64,000 nucleotides of DNA, taken from Betaproteobacteria bacterium (GTDB taxonomy: Bacteria; Pseudomonadota; Gammaproteobacteria; Burkholderiales; Casimicrobiaceae). Below, in pieces: positions 41,301 through 52,083 of this stretch (position 1 is the first letter of the stretch; each line of letters begins with the position of its first letter). The notes beneath the pieces were generated by a model. The model did no database searches and was not told the DNA's origin. It saw only the letters and a list, made by a program, of their open reading frames with translations. The stretch covers positions 124,001-188,000 of the forward strand of contig JADJWJ010000005.1 of assembly GCA_016716425.1 (NCBI GenBank). The letters run 5' to 3'. A program made the translations under genes and the position numbers.

Positions 41301-41571
41301 CACGGCCGGCATCGTCGTCGGCCGCCAGCGGCCCGACACGGCGAGCGGCGTCGTCTTCGTCACGCTGGAGGACGAGACCGGCGCGACCAACGTGATCGTC
41401 TGGCGCGACTTGGGGGACCGCCAGCGGCGCGAACTGCTCGGCGCGCGCCTGCTCGCCGTCTACGGCCGCGTCGAGCGCGAGGGCGACGTCGTCCACCTGA
41501 TCGCCGGGCGGCTCGTCGACCTCTCCCCGCTGCTCGGGGACCTGCCCACGCGGTCGCGGGACTTCCACTGA
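38374..41571 (+). CDS. dnaE2: Error-prone DNA polymerase DnaE2 with scrambled segment
   Basis: A 1065-codon frame encoding DnaE2, the translesion polymerase of the ImuA/ImuB mutasome. PHP domain at the N-terminus (YAELHCLTNFSFLRGASHPE), catalytic Asp region PPDIDVDFEHQRREE, and the C-terminal OB-type segment VVFVTLEDETGATNVIVW. Two oddities are visible. An in-frame insert at residues 131-161 carries two KTEPGSV copies. From about residue 815 to 953 the frame is scrambled: the true sequence (ALRLGLRMIAGLSEDSAQ and LGLTLRRHPLALL) is in the +1 frame from about 40840 to 41232. An insertion of 3n+1 bases and a one-base deletion restore the frame at the end. The gene may be impaired, or the indels may be assembly errors. 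Confidence 0.85.
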   Translation: MLPPYAELHCLTNFSFLRGASHPEELVERAHALGYAALAVTDECSLAGVVRAHLAAKDAGLPLVIGSEFTLADGLQLALYATDRATYGDLAQLVTRGRRNAAKGTYALTRDDVAALAPRCLALWFPPAAQSRKTEPGSVSGSARPRNRETVKTEPGSVFTADARWLADVFPGRAWIAAQLFARAGDRARLDALHALSRASGLPLVAAGDVHMHVRARRALQDTLTAIRLRTPLAACGHALFANGERHLRSRARLATVYPRALTDATLDVVARCAFSLDELRYEYPEELVPAGATPASHLRALVEAGLVRRYGAGAVPADVRELVEHELALIAELEYEPYFLTVEDIVAFARTQGILCQGRGSAANSAVCYALGITEVDPARMSMLFERFISRERNEPPDIDVDFEHQRREEVMQYVYGKYGRDRAALAATLITYRPKSAIRDVGRALGLDLAQVDRLAGVFAWWDGRRIEPARVREAGFDPEHPLIERLVTLTGDLMGFPRHLSQHVGGFVIARGLLERIVPVENAAMADRTVIQWDKDDLDAMGLLKVDCLALGMLSAIRRALDMVSRFRGTTLRMQDIPAEDPAVYAMCQRADTVGVFQIESRAQQSMLPRLRPACFYDLVIEVAIVRPGPIQGGMVHPYLRRRQGLEPVTYPNAAVKSVLERTLGVPIFQEQVMQLAIVAAGFSPGEADHLRRSMAAWRRKGGLEKFEQRLIDGMGARGLSESFARQIYQQILGFGEYGFPESHSASFSLLVYVSAWLKRHEPAAFCAALLNSQPMGFYAPSQLVQDARRHGVDVRDADVTISAWDCTLEKSGRVGATPPGERVGGEGARAAPRPAHDRGPVRGQRAAHRHRACRAAVRARRRSRAPRAAAPPRPDRTRRRRRARAPVRPPPRRRLGRRGRGAPAADPRRRDVRGSPACPARADRRPGHRRRLPRAGTHAAPPSARAAARELRAQRLVSAADVARTPHGRLARTAGIVVGRQRPDTASGVVFVTLEDETGATNVIVWRDLGDRQRRELLGARLLAVYGRVEREGDVVHLIAGRLVDLSPLLGDLPTRSRDFH
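38771..38854. repeat. Pair of palindromic elements inserted in frame in dnaE2
   Basis: Two palindromes on the coding strand: 38771-38791 (10-base arms AAACCGAGCC/GGCTCGGTTT) and 38822-38854 (16-base arms around the same AAAACCGAGCC core). They encode KTEPGSVS and KTEPGSVF within the PHP domain of DnaE2 and extend the gene without disrupting the frame. The surrounding DnaE2 sequence resumes at TADARWLADVFPGRAW. The pattern recalls palindromic elements that insert in reading frames in other bacteria. Confidence 0.75.
40826..40868 (+). other. GA/GC-rich insert at the first dnaE2 frameshift
   Basis: The segment CTACTCCTCCAGGGGAGAGG and its GGGTGGGTGGGGAGGG flank fall exactly where DnaE2 homology changes frame. 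It looks like a short dispersed repeat of the CCTCTCC...GGAGAGGG type rather than polymerase sequence. Its length is not divisible by three and would cause the +1 shift. The exact borders are approximate. Confidence 0.5.
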
Positions 41572-44500
41572 CGGCGGCCCGCGCGGCGCCCTTGCTCGCG
41601 CCGCCACATTCGCCTAGCCTGTCGGCACCCTGCGGACGGATCCCCGTTCGCCTGCGTCAGGGGGGCCGATGGACCGCGAAGCGAAGACCGCGAGGACCAA
41701 GGCTGCGGCCAAGCCCGCGCCCGCGCGCCGGCCGCGCAAGCCCGCGTCTGCCCACCCGCCCGCGGCCGACACGCGCACCGCCGCGGAGCGACTCGCCGAC
41801 GCGCTCGCGCAACAGGCCGCGACGAGCGAGATCCTGCGCGTGATGGCGGTCTCGCCAACGGACGCCCAGCCGGTGATGCAGGCGGTGGCGGAAAATGCCG
41901 CCCGGCTGTGCCGCGCGGAGTACGCGCGCATCTTCATCGCGGAAGGCGAGCTGCTCCACGTGCGTGCCCATTACGACGCGGCCACCGACAGCATCGACGC
42001 TTCCGCGCACTCGGTCCCGCTGCAGCGTACGTCGCTCACCGGCCGCGCCGCGCTGGACCGCGTCACCGTTCACCACGCCGACGTGCTGCCGCTGCTCGCC
42101 ACCGAGTATCCCGATGCCCGTCCCAACGTCGAAGCGCTCGGCTGCCGGGCCGTGCTCGCCGTGCCGCTGTTCCGTGCGGGCGGCGCGTACGGCGCCATCT
42201 TCCTGTGGCGCCGGCAGCCCGTCCTGTTCGCGCCCGACCACGTCGCGCTCGTCGAGACCTTCGCGCAGCAGGCGGCAATTGCCATCGAGACCGTCCGCCT
42301 GCACCGGACGACCACCGAGGCGCTCGAGCAGCAGACGGCCACGGCCGAAATCCTGCGCGCGATCAGCCGGGCGCAGACGGACGCCCAGCCGGTGTTCCGG
42401 GCGATCGCGAACGCGGCACTCAGGCTATGTGGTGCGACCTCCGCCAACGTCGTGACGTTCGACGGCGCCCTCGTCCACGTGGCCGCGCTCGCGAGCACCG
42501 ACGCGCAAGGGGCGGCCGCCGTGCACCGTCATTTCGGCGCCTATCCGCGGCCGCCGAGCCGCGACACGGCGAACACGCGCGCCATCCTCACGCGCGCGGT
42601 CGTCGCCATCGCCGACGTGCGGGCGGACCCCGACTACGCGGCGGGCGAGACGGCCGCGGCCGCCGGCTACCGTGGCGTGCTCGCGGTCCCGCTCCTGCGC
42701 GGGGGGGCCGTCCTGGGAGCGATCACCGTGGCGCGCGGCGAACCGGGACCCTTTCCGGACGCGCAGGTCGCACTGCTGCAGACCTTCGCCGACCAGGCCG
42801 TCATCGCCATCGAGAACGTGCGGCTGTTCTCCGAGCTCGAGACGCGCAATCGCGACCTGTCCGAGGCGCTCGACCAGCAGACAGCGACCACGGACGTGCT
42901 GCGGGTCATCAGTCGGTCGACGTTCGATCTCGAGACAGTGCTGCAGACCCTCGTCGAATCGGCAGCCCGGCTGTGCGACGCCGACAGCGGCACGATCACG
43001 CGCGAGAAGGACGGGCAACTCTACCGCGTCGCCTCCCTCGGCTATTCCCGCGAGTTCCGCGACCACGTGAGGGACCTTCCGGTCGCCCTGGAGCGCGGCT
43101 CGGCCACCGGCCGGGTGCTACTCGAAGGTCGCGTGATCCACATTCCGGACGCGCAGGCCGACCCCGAGTACACGTTCGTCGAGGCAACGCGATCGGGCGA
43201 TGTGCGCACCGTTCTGGCCGTGCCGATGCTTCGCGAAGCGAAGCCTATCGGTGTTCTGGCGCTGACGCGCACGGAAGTTCGTCCGTTCACCGATCGCCAG
43301 ATCGAGCTGGTGTCCGCGTACGCCGACCAGGCCGTGATCGCGATCGAGAACGTCCGCCTGTTCAACGCGCTCGAGGCGCGCAACCGCGACCTGTGCGAGG
43401 CGCTCGAGCAACAGACCGCCACCAGCGAGATCCTGCGCGTGATCAGCCAGTCGCAGACCGACGTGCAGCCGGTGTTCGAGACGATCGCGACCGCGGCGCT
43501 CAACCTGTGCCGCGCGACATCGGCGGTCGTGGCCACCTACGACGGCGCGCTGATCCGCGTCGGCGCCATCGCCAGCGTGACGCCCGAGGGGGCCGAAGCG
43601 ATCCGCGCGATCTTCCCCCGCCCGGCGAGCCGCGACAACGGGGTGACCCGTGCCGTGCTGACGCGCGCGCTGGTCACGATTCCGGACGTGCTCGCCGACG
43701 GGGATTACCGGACAGCCGACCACTCGCTGGCGTCGGGCTTCCGGAGCATCCTGGCGGTCCCGCTGCTGCGCGACGGCAGTCCGATCGGCGCCATCAGCCT
43801 CGGCCGCCCGGAGCCGGGCGAGTTCCCGGACGCCCAGGTCGCGCTGCTGCAGACGTTCGCCGACCAGGCGGTGATCGCGATCGAGAACGTGCGGCTGTTC
43901 GCGGAGCTCGAGGCACGCAATCGCGACCTCACGATTGCGTTGGAGCAGCAGACCGCCACCAGCGAGATCCTGCGCGTGATCAGCCAGTCGCGGACCGACG
44001 CGCAGCCGGTGTTCGACACGATCGTGAAGAGCGTGCGTGCGCTCTGCGACACCGCGTTCTCGGGCGTCTACCTGCTCGACGGCGACACGATCGGACTCGC
44101 CGCCGCCGACGGCATGACGCCGGAGGCGGAGGCGATGTTCGCCGACGGGTACCCGCGCCGCATCGGACCCGACACCGTGTCCGGCCGCGCCGCGCTCGAG
44201 TGCCGGGTCGTGCAGGCACCGGATTTGCTCTCCGATCCGCAATACCGGGACGCCCCGGGCGCGCGCGTCGGCGCGCGTACCGTGCTGGCCGTTCCGCTGC
44301 GGCGCGACGGTCGCGCGATCGGCTCGATCGGCGTCTGGCGTGCCGAGGTGCGTTCGTTCACGGACGCGCAGATCGCGCTGCTCTCGACGTTTGCCGACCA
44401 GGCGGTCATCGCCATCGAGAACGTGCGGCTGTTCAATGAGCTGCAGCGACGCAATCGGGACCTGACCGTCGCGCTCGAGCAGCAGACCGCGACCAGCGAG

Positions 44501-45660
44501 ATCCTGCGCGTGATCAGCCAGTCGCAGACCGACGTGCAGCCGGTGTTCGACACGATCGTCACCGCCGTCCTCAAGCTGGCCGGCGCCGCGTCGGCCAACG
44601 TGTTCACGTTCGACGGCACGCTCGTCCACCTGGCGGCGATGGCGAACCTCAGTCCGGCCTACGGCGACCTGCTGCGCCCGTCGTTTCCGCGGCCGCCCGA
44701 CCGCGCCTACGCCGCAACGCGCGCCATCCTCGTGCGCGGCGTCGTTGCGATCCCCGACGTGCTCGCCGACCCGGAGTACGGCAACGCGAAGCACTCGCTG
44801 GTCGGGGGATTTCGCAGCGTGCTCGCAGTGCCGCTCCTGCGCCGCGGCGAGGCGATCGGCGCGATCGTCGTCGGCCGGCCGGAGCCGGGACCGTTTCCCG
44901 ACGCGCAGGTCGCGCTGCTCTCGACATTCGCCGACCAGGCGGTCATCGCGATCGAGAACGTGCGGCTGTTCCGCGAGCTGCAGCTGCGCAACCGCGACCT
45001 CACCGAAGCGCTGGAGCAGCAGACGGCGACCAGCGAAATCCTGCGCGTCATCAGCAGTTCGCGCACCGACGTGCAGCCCGTGTTCGACACGATCGCCAAG
45101 GCCGCAATGGAGCTTTGTCGCGCGAGTTCCGCCAACGTCTTCACGTTCGACGGTGCGCTCGTCCACCTGGCGTCCTCGGTGAGCGTCGAGCTCACGTACA
45201 TCGAGAGCCTGCGCGCGTTCTTCCCGCGGCCGCCGGGACGCCATACCGCCGTCCTGCGCGCGATCGAGACGTGCCGCGTCGTCGCCATCCCCGACGTGTT
45301 CGAGGACGCAGACTACGATGCGCCGCTCGGTCAGCGGTCGATCACCGGTGGTTTCCGCAGCGTACTGGCCGTGCCGCTACTGCGCGAAGGCAGCGCGATC
45401 GGCGGTATCGCGGTCGGTCGCTCCGAGCCCGGCCTGTTCCCCGACGTGCAGGTTGCGCTGCTCTCGACATTTGCCGACCAGGCGGTCATCGCGATCGAGA
45501 ACGTGCGCCTGTTCGAGGAACTGCAGGCCCGCACGGCAGACCTCTCGCGCTCCGTCGGCGAGCTGCGGCGCTGGGCGAGGTCGGGCAGGCGGTGTCGTCC
45601 ACGCTCGACCTCGCGAACGTCCTGCACACGATCGTCACCCGCGCGACGCAGCTCACCGGC

Positions 45661-46779
<1,119 letters not shown>

Positions 46780-46782
46780 CGA

Positions 46783-46847
46783 TCGGACCCGGAATCCGGC
46801 CTGGCGCCGCGGCCAAGGCCGCGATCGGCGTGCAAATTCGGGTCCGA
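46783..46847. repeat. Inverted repeat between kinase and AI-2E transporter genes
   Basis: TCGGACCCGGAAT (46783-46795) pairs with ATTCGGGTCCGA (46836-46847) with one bulged base; the loop contains a second GC hairpin (CGCGGCC/GGCCGCG). It starts 4 bp after the kinase stop and lies between convergent genes, so it is likely a bidirectional terminator. The GGTC/GACC ends resemble the repeat family elsewhere in the window. Confidence 0.6.
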
Positions 46848-46858
46848 CCCTCGCGGCC

Positions 46859-47956
46859 TCAGTTCGGCCGCTCCCACGGCGACGTGTCGTTGATGCCGTC
46901 GACGATGTCGTGCATCGCGACCCGCCGCCGCCACACTTCGAGCAGCGCGAAGCCGAGCGCGAGGATGAGCGGGCCCAGCACGATCCCGGTTGCGCCGAAC
47001 GCAAACAGCCCGCCGACGGCCGCGATGAAGACCGGCACCGTGTGCATGTGCAGCTTGTTGCGCAGCAGGATCGGCAACAGGATGTTGTCGATGAGCCCGA
47101 TCACGATGCCGCCCCACGCGGCCAGGATGAGCGCCTTGTCCCATTGCCCCTCGAGCGCGAGGAAGGCTGCCGCCGGCGCCCAGACGACCGCGGCGCCGAG
47201 GATCGGCAGCACGGCCATCAGCGCCATCAGCGCCCCCCACAGGAGCGGCGCCGGCAACCCGAGGTACCAGAAGATCAGCGCGCCCAGCGAGCCCTGCACC
47301 AGCGCGACGACCAGCGTGCCGTAGACGACCGCGCTGATCATCTGCCGCAGCTTCCGGACGACTTCGGCCGCCTCGGTCGGCCCGAGCGGCATCAGGCCCT
47401 CGATGGTCGCGAGGATCCGCCACTTGTCGCGCAGGAAGAAGAACAGCAGGAAGAACGTGACCAGCAGGCTCACGACGAACTCGACGCCGCCCGCGACCGC
47501 GCCCTGCACGCCCCTGGCCACGCCGCCCGACGCCTGCGAGACGTGCGCGCGCACGTCGATCTCGCGCTCGGCCCACGCCTGGATCGGCGCGAGCCAGCGC
47601 ACGTCCCCGATCGCGCGCTTCCAGCGCTCGCCGTCCACGAGCCGGTGGATGGCGTCGACGCCGGCCGCCGCCTCGCTCGCCAACTCGCGCGCGAGCAGCG
47701 CGGTCGGCAGCGCGATCACCAGCGACACCACGACCACCGCGAGCGCCGCCGCGACGCCCGGCCAGGCGAGCCGCGCGAGGATCCGCTCGTGGATCGGGTG
47801 CGCGATGACCGCCAGCACGACGGCCCACGTCAGCGCCGGGACGAACGGCTCGACCATCCGCCAGCACAGCCAGCCCACGAGCACGCTCACCGCGACCAGC
47901 ATCGCCGCCAGGATCCGCTCCCGCGTCAGCCAGTCGTCGTGCCGCCGTCCCTTCAT
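46859..47956 (-). CDS. AI-2E-family transporter (PerM-like)
   Basis: A 365-residue inner-membrane protein with about eight helices: MVEPFVPALTWAVVLAVIAH near the start, SLLVTFFLLFFFLRDKWR, ALVQGSLGALIFWYLGLPAP, LLWGALMALMAVLPILGAAV and ATGIVLGPLILALGFALLE. These are AI-2E/PerM family signatures. ATG 47956 has an AAGGGAG ribosome-binding site; an earlier Met at 48016 is less likely. Members export various molecules or exchange cations for protons; the substrate here is unknown. Confidence 0.88.
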   Translation of the reverse strand: MKGRRHDDWLTRERILAAMLVAVSVLVGWLCWRMVEPFVPALTWAVVLAVIAHPIHERILARLAWPGVAAALAVVVVSLVIALPTALLARELASEAAAGVDAIHRLVDGERWKRAIGDVRWLAPIQAWAEREIDVRAHVSQASGGVARGVQGAVAGGVEFVVSLLVTFFLLFFFLRDKWRILATIEGLMPLGPTEAAEVVRKLRQMISAVVYGTLVVALVQGSLGALIFWYLGLPAPLLWGALMALMAVLPILGAAVVWAPAAAFLALEGQWDKALILAAWGGIVIGLIDNILLPILLRNKLHMHTVPVFIAAVGGLFAFGATGIVLGPLILALGFALLEVWRRRVAMHDIVDGINDTSPWERPN

Positions 47957-48107
47957 CGTCGCTCCCTTGCGCGTCGCCGCGGACTGCACGCTATGTCGGA
48001 TTGGCGCGCCGCGCAAGCACCGGCGCCGCCCCGCACGCGCATTTGCTCCGTGACAGGCGACTCCGCGGCCGCTAGCATCGCGTCTGCCCCGCCCGCTCCC
48101 CGCCGCC

Positions 48108-49862
48108 GTGTCGTCGCATCCGCCGCTCCCGTCCCCGCTCCCGACCTCGCGCCTCGTCCGCGTCCTTCCGTGGCTCGCGGGCTACGGCCGTCGCACCGCC
48201 CGCGACGACGCGCTGGCCGGCAGCACGCTCGCCGCGTACGCAGTGCCGAGTTCGATCGCCTACGCGCAGCTCGCCGGGATGCCCGTGCAGACGGGTCTGT
48301 ACTGCTACCTGTTCGGCGGGATCGCCTACGCGCTCCTCGGGACGTCGCGCCAGCTTGCCGTGGGCCCGACGTCATCGGTCGCGCTTACCGTCGCGGCGGC
48401 GCTGTCCACGCTCGCGGCGGCCGACCCCGGCCGGTACGCGACGCTCGCCGCGGCGACGGCATTCTTCGTCGGCCTGACCGCGCTGTTCGCGTGGGTCATG
48501 CGCTGGGGCGGGATCGTGCACTTCATCTCGGAAACGGTGCTGACCGGGTTCAAGATCGGCGCCGGCATCGTGATCGCCGTGAGCCAGCTGCCGCTGCTGC
48601 TCGGCATCCCCAGCGCGCACGCGAACTTCCCGAACACCCTCGCCCTGATCGGGCGCAGCATCGGCGACGTCCACCTCCCGTCGCTCGCGCTCGGTTCGGC
48701 CGCACTCGTCGCGCTGTCGGCCGGGCACGCGCTGCGCCCGCGCTGGCCGGTTCCGCTGCTCGTCGTCGCGGTGTGTCTCGCGCTGATGGAACTGCCCGGG
48801 GCCGCCGCGTGGAACGTCGCGACCGTCGGTCACATCCCGGGCGGCATTCCGCTGCCGTCGCTGCCTGAGATCCACTGGCACGAGCTGGAAACGCTGCTGC
48901 CACTGTCTCTCGCCTGCTTTCTCATCGCCTACAACGAGGCGATCGCCGCCGCGCGCGTGCTGGCCGCGCGCCACGACTACGCGATCGACCCGAACCGCGA
49001 GTTGCTGGGACTCGCGGGCGCCAACGTCGCGATCGCCGCCGGCCACGGCTTTCCGTCGGGCGGCGGGCTGTCGCAGTCGCTCGTCAACGACGAGGCGCGC
49101 GCGCGCACGCCGGTCGCGATCCTCGTCTGCTCGGCCTGGATGGCTATCGTCCTCCTGTTCCTCACCGGCCTGTTCGCGCGGCTGCCGCAGCCGCTGCTGG
49201 CGGCGCTAGTGCTGGCGTCCGTCCAGAGCATGTTCAGGATCGACGAGCTTCGTCATCTGCGGCGCGTCGGCATGGCCGAGTTCACCATTGCGGCAGTGAC
49301 GATCGCCGCGGTCCTCGGCGCTGGCATCCTCAGGGGGGTACTCGTCGCGTGCGTGTTCTCGCTGGCGATGCTGATCCGGCGGCTGGCGCTGCCCGAGTGC
49401 GTGCTGCTCGGGCGCATCCCCGGCACGGATCACTTCGCGTCGCTCGTGCGCCACCCGAACGCACAGACGGTCCCGGGGGTCTTCGTCTTCCGCCCGAACG
49501 CCGCGCTGCTCTACTTCAACGCCGACACGGTGCGCGACCAGATGCTGGCGCTGCTCGAGCGGCGGGAGACGCCGTTGCGGCGAATCGTCGTCGACCTGTC
49601 CTTTACGACCGACCTCGACCTGTCGACGATCCGGATGCTGGCCGACGTCGCGCGCCGCGCGCAGGCGGCGGGCGTGGCGGTGCTGCTGGCCGACGCGCAC
49701 CACCGCGTGCGCGCGGTCCTCGCGCGCGAAAGACTCGGCACGTTGCTCGGCGATCTGACGCGCGCCTACTCGATCGCCGAACTGGTCGACGGGCTCGAAC
49801 AAGAGGCGCCGGCCCCCGCTCTCGCCCGCGCCCGGGCGGCGGAGCGGCCTTCGGATCTGTAA
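48108..49862 (+). CDS. SulP-family anion transporter with STAS domain
   Basis: A 584-residue SulP protein: about 12-14 helices beginning DALAGSTLAAYAVPSSIAYA, the SulP motif around QLAGMPVQTGLYCYLFGGIA, GFPSGGGLSQSLVNDEARAR, and a C-terminal STAS domain (VPGVFVFRPNAALLYFNADT, RRIVVDLSFTTDLDLSTIRM). It starts with GTG 48108. SulP proteins move sulfate, bicarbonate or dicarboxylates; specificity cannot be read. The sulfonate island makes sulfate possible, but it lies 31 kb away. Confidence 0.9.
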   Translation: MSSHPPLPSPLPTSRLVRVLPWLAGYGRRTARDDALAGSTLAAYAVPSSIAYAQLAGMPVQTGLYCYLFGGIAYALLGTSRQLAVGPTSSVALTVAAALSTLAAADPGRYATLAAATAFFVGLTALFAWVMRWGGIVHFISETVLTGFKIGAGIVIAVSQLPLLLGIPSAHANFPNTLALIGRSIGDVHLPSLALGSAALVALSAGHALRPRWPVPLLVVAVCLALMELPGAAAWNVATVGHIPGGIPLPSLPEIHWHELETLLPLSLACFLIAYNEAIAAARVLAARHDYAIDPNRELLGLAGANVAIAAGHGFPSGGGLSQSLVNDEARARTPVAILVCSAWMAIVLLFLTGLFARLPQPLLAALVLASVQSMFRIDELRHLRRVGMAEFTIAAVTIAAVLGAGILRGVLVACVFSLAMLIRRLALPECVLLGRIPGTDHFASLVRHPNAQTVPGVFVFRPNAALLYFNADTVRDQMLALLERRETPLRRIVVDLSFTTDLDLSTIRMLADVARRAQAAGVAVLLADAHHRVRAVLARERLGTLLGDLTRAYSIAELVDGLEQEAPAPALARARAAERPSDL

Positions 49863-49919
49863 GATGGCGCCGGCGGGCGCGACCAACCCGCAGGTCCCGT
49901 CCGCACCGGAGCGCACGCG

Positions 49920-51350
49920 TTGGCACGACCGGAATTCGACATCGTGGTGATCGGCGGCGGCTCGGCCGGGCTGGTCGTCGCCGCCGGCGGCGCCACGCTC
50001 GGCGCCAGGGTCGCGCTGGTCGAGCGGCACCGGCTGGGCGGCGACTGCCTGTGGACCGGCTGCGTCCCGTCGAAGGCGCTCATCCGTTCGGCGCGCGTCG
50101 CCCACCAGATGCGCCACGCCGACCGCTGGGCGCTGGACCCCGCCGATCCGCGGCCCGACGTGGCGCGCGTGATGGCGCGCGTGCGCGCCGTCATTGCGGA
50201 GATCGAGCCGCAGGACAGCCCCGAGCGCTTCCGCGGCCTGGGGGTGGACGTGATCTTCGGCAACGGGAGCTTCGTCGCGCCGGACACGTTCGAGGTCGAC
50301 GGCCGGCGCCTGACCGCGAAGGCGTTCGTGCTCGCGACGGGCTCGCGGGCCGCGGTGCCGCCGATTCCCGGCATCGCCGACGTGCCCTATCTCACCAACG
50401 AGACGGTGTTCGACCTGTCCGAGCCGGTGCCCGCCCTCGTCGTCATCGGCGCCGGCCCGATCGGCTGCGAGCTGGCGCAGGCGTTCCGCCGGCTCGGCAG
50501 CGAAGTCACCGTCGTCGACGTCGCCCCGTCCATCCTGCCGCGCGAGGATCCCGACCTGGCCGCCGTCGTCCGCGACGCGCTCGCGGCCGAAGGCGTGGCG
50601 TTCCGGCTCGGCACGACGATCGCCGCGGTCGCCGGCGCGCGGGGCGCGATCGCGCTGACGCTGCGCGGCGCCGACGGGCGCGACGACGTCGTCCGCGGCT
50701 CGCACCTGCTCGTGGCAGCCGGTCGCCGGCTCAACGTCGAAGGTCTCGGCCTGGAAGCGGCGGGGATCGCGAGCGAAGGCGGCCGCATCGCCGTCGACGA
50801 TCGCCTGCGCACGACGAATCCGCGCGTGTACGCGGCCGGCGACGTCGCCGGCGGCTACCAGTTCACCCACGTCGCCGAGCACCACGCGGGCATCGTGCTG
50901 CGGCAGGCGATCTTCCGGCTGTGGTGGGCGAAACCGGCGACCGTCGTCCCGTGGTGCACGTTCACCGATCCGGAACTCGCGCGCGTCGGCCTGTCCGAGA
51001 CCGAGGCCGCGCAGCGACGCATCGCGCACCGCGTCTACCGCTTCCCGTTTGCCGATGTCGACCGCGCGCGCGCCGACGGCGAGACGGCCGGCTTCGCGAA
51101 GATCGTCACCGACCCGAAAGGCAAGCTGCTGGGCGCGGCGATCGTCGGCGTGCACGCCGGCGAGCTGATCGCCGAGTACGGACTGGCGCTCGCGCGCGGA
51201 CTGTCGGCAAAGGACGTCTCCGCCGTCATCCACACGTATCCGACGCTGGCGTCGGTCAACCGCCGTGCCGCCGATCAGCGGATGAAGGAAGGCCTGACGC
51301 CCACGGCGAAGACGTGGATCCGGCGCATCTTCCGGCTGCAGGGCCGCTGA
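49920..51350 (+). CDS. Pyridine nucleotide-disulfide oxidoreductase (mercuric reductase-like)
   Basis: A 476-residue class I flavin disulfide reductase: FAD fold DIVVIGGGSAGLVVAAGGAT, redox-active disulfide GGDCLWTGCVPSKALI, NAD fold LVVIGAGPIGCELAQAFRRL, FAD motif VYAAGDVAGGYQFTHVAEHH and the dimer-interface domain with HTYPTLASVNRRAA. It starts with TTG 49920. No N-terminal HMA domain or C-terminal Cys pair, so mercury reduction is unlikely. It is followed 1 bp later by a TVP38 membrane protein, a frequent pairing. The electron acceptor is unknown. Confidence 0.88.
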   Translation: MARPEFDIVVIGGGSAGLVVAAGGATLGARVALVERHRLGGDCLWTGCVPSKALIRSARVAHQMRHADRWALDPADPRPDVARVMARVRAVIAEIEPQDSPERFRGLGVDVIFGNGSFVAPDTFEVDGRRLTAKAFVLATGSRAAVPPIPGIADVPYLTNETVFDLSEPVPALVVIGAGPIGCELAQAFRRLGSEVTVVDVAPSILPREDPDLAAVVRDALAAEGVAFRLGTTIAAVAGARGAIALTLRGADGRDDVVRGSHLLVAAGRRLNVEGLGLEAAGIASEGGRIAVDDRLRTTNPRVYAAGDVAGGYQFTHVAEHHAGIVLRQAIFRLWWAKPATVVPWCTFTDPELARVGLSETEAAQRRIAHRVYRFPFADVDRARADGETAGFAKIVTDPKGKLLGAAIVGVHAGELIAEYGLALARGLSAKDVSAVIHTYPTLASVNRRAADQRMKEGLTPTAKTWIRRIFRLQGR

Positions 51351-51351
51351 C

Positions 51352-52071
51352 GTGATCTCCGGCCCTTCGCCGCCGGCAGCGAGGAGCGCGTGGCTGAAGG
51401 TCGCGCTGCTTGCGTTGTTCGCCGGCGTCGTCGTCGCATTCTTCGCGCTGGGCGGGCACCGCTACCTCACGCTGGAGTCGATCAAGGCCCACCGCGACGC
51501 GATGCTGCGCTTCACGGAAGCGAACTTCGCCACGGCGCTCGCCATCGGCTTCGTCGTCTACGCGGGTGCGGTCGCCTTCAGCCTGCCCGGCGCACTCGTG
51601 CTGTCGCTCGCGACGGGCTTCGTGTTCGGCCGCTGGGTCGGCACGGCGCTGGTGGTCGTCGCGGCCACGACCGGCGCGACGATCCTGTTCCTCGCGGCCC
51701 GCTACATCTTCGCCGATGCCGCCCGCCGGAAGCTGGGCGCGCTGGGCGAGCGGATCAACGCCGGCTTCACCGAGAACGCGTTCAACTACCTGCTGTTCCT
51801 GCGCCTGGTTCCCGCGTTCCCGTTCTTCCTCGTGAACCTCGCGCCTGCGTTCACCTCGATCCCGCTGCGGACGTTCGTGCTGGCCACGTTCATCGGCATC
51901 GTCCCCGGCACGTTCGTATTCGTGAACCTCGGGGAGACGCTCGGCCGCATCGACTCGCTGCAGGGCCTGGTCTCATGGGAGACGCTGGCCGCGTTCGCGC
52001 TGCTGGGCGCGTTCGCGCTCGTCCCCGTGTTCCTGCGCAAGCGCGCATCCGCGCGTGCGCCCGACGCGTAA
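51352..52071 (+). CDS. TVP38/TMEM64-family membrane protein
   Basis: A 239-residue DedA-superfamily (VTT-domain) membrane protein: ALAIGFVVYAGAVAFSLPGA, LSLATGFVFGRWVGTALVVV, FNYLLFLRLVPAFPFFLVNL, AFTSIPLRTFVLATFIGIVP. It starts with GTG immediately after the flavoprotein stop. TVP38 proteins are thought to be lipid scramblases or transporters; coupling to the redox protein is conserved but unexplained. Confidence 0.88.
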   Translation: MISGPSPPAARSAWLKVALLALFAGVVVAFFALGGHRYLTLESIKAHRDAMLRFTEANFATALAIGFVVYAGAVAFSLPGALVLSLATGFVFGRWVGTALVVVAATTGATILFLAARYIFADAARRKLGALGERINAGFTENAFNYLLFLRLVPAFPFFLVNLAPAFTSIPLRTFVLATFIGIVPGTFVFVNLGETLGRIDSLQGLVSWETLAAFALLGAFALVPVFLRKRASARAPDA

Positions 52072-52083
52072 GGAGTCCGTCGC

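Noticed and set aside
49920..51350. Mercury resistance gene merA
   Set aside because: No HMA domain, no C-terminal cysteine pair, and no merR/merT/merP genes; only the general flavin disulfide fold is shared.
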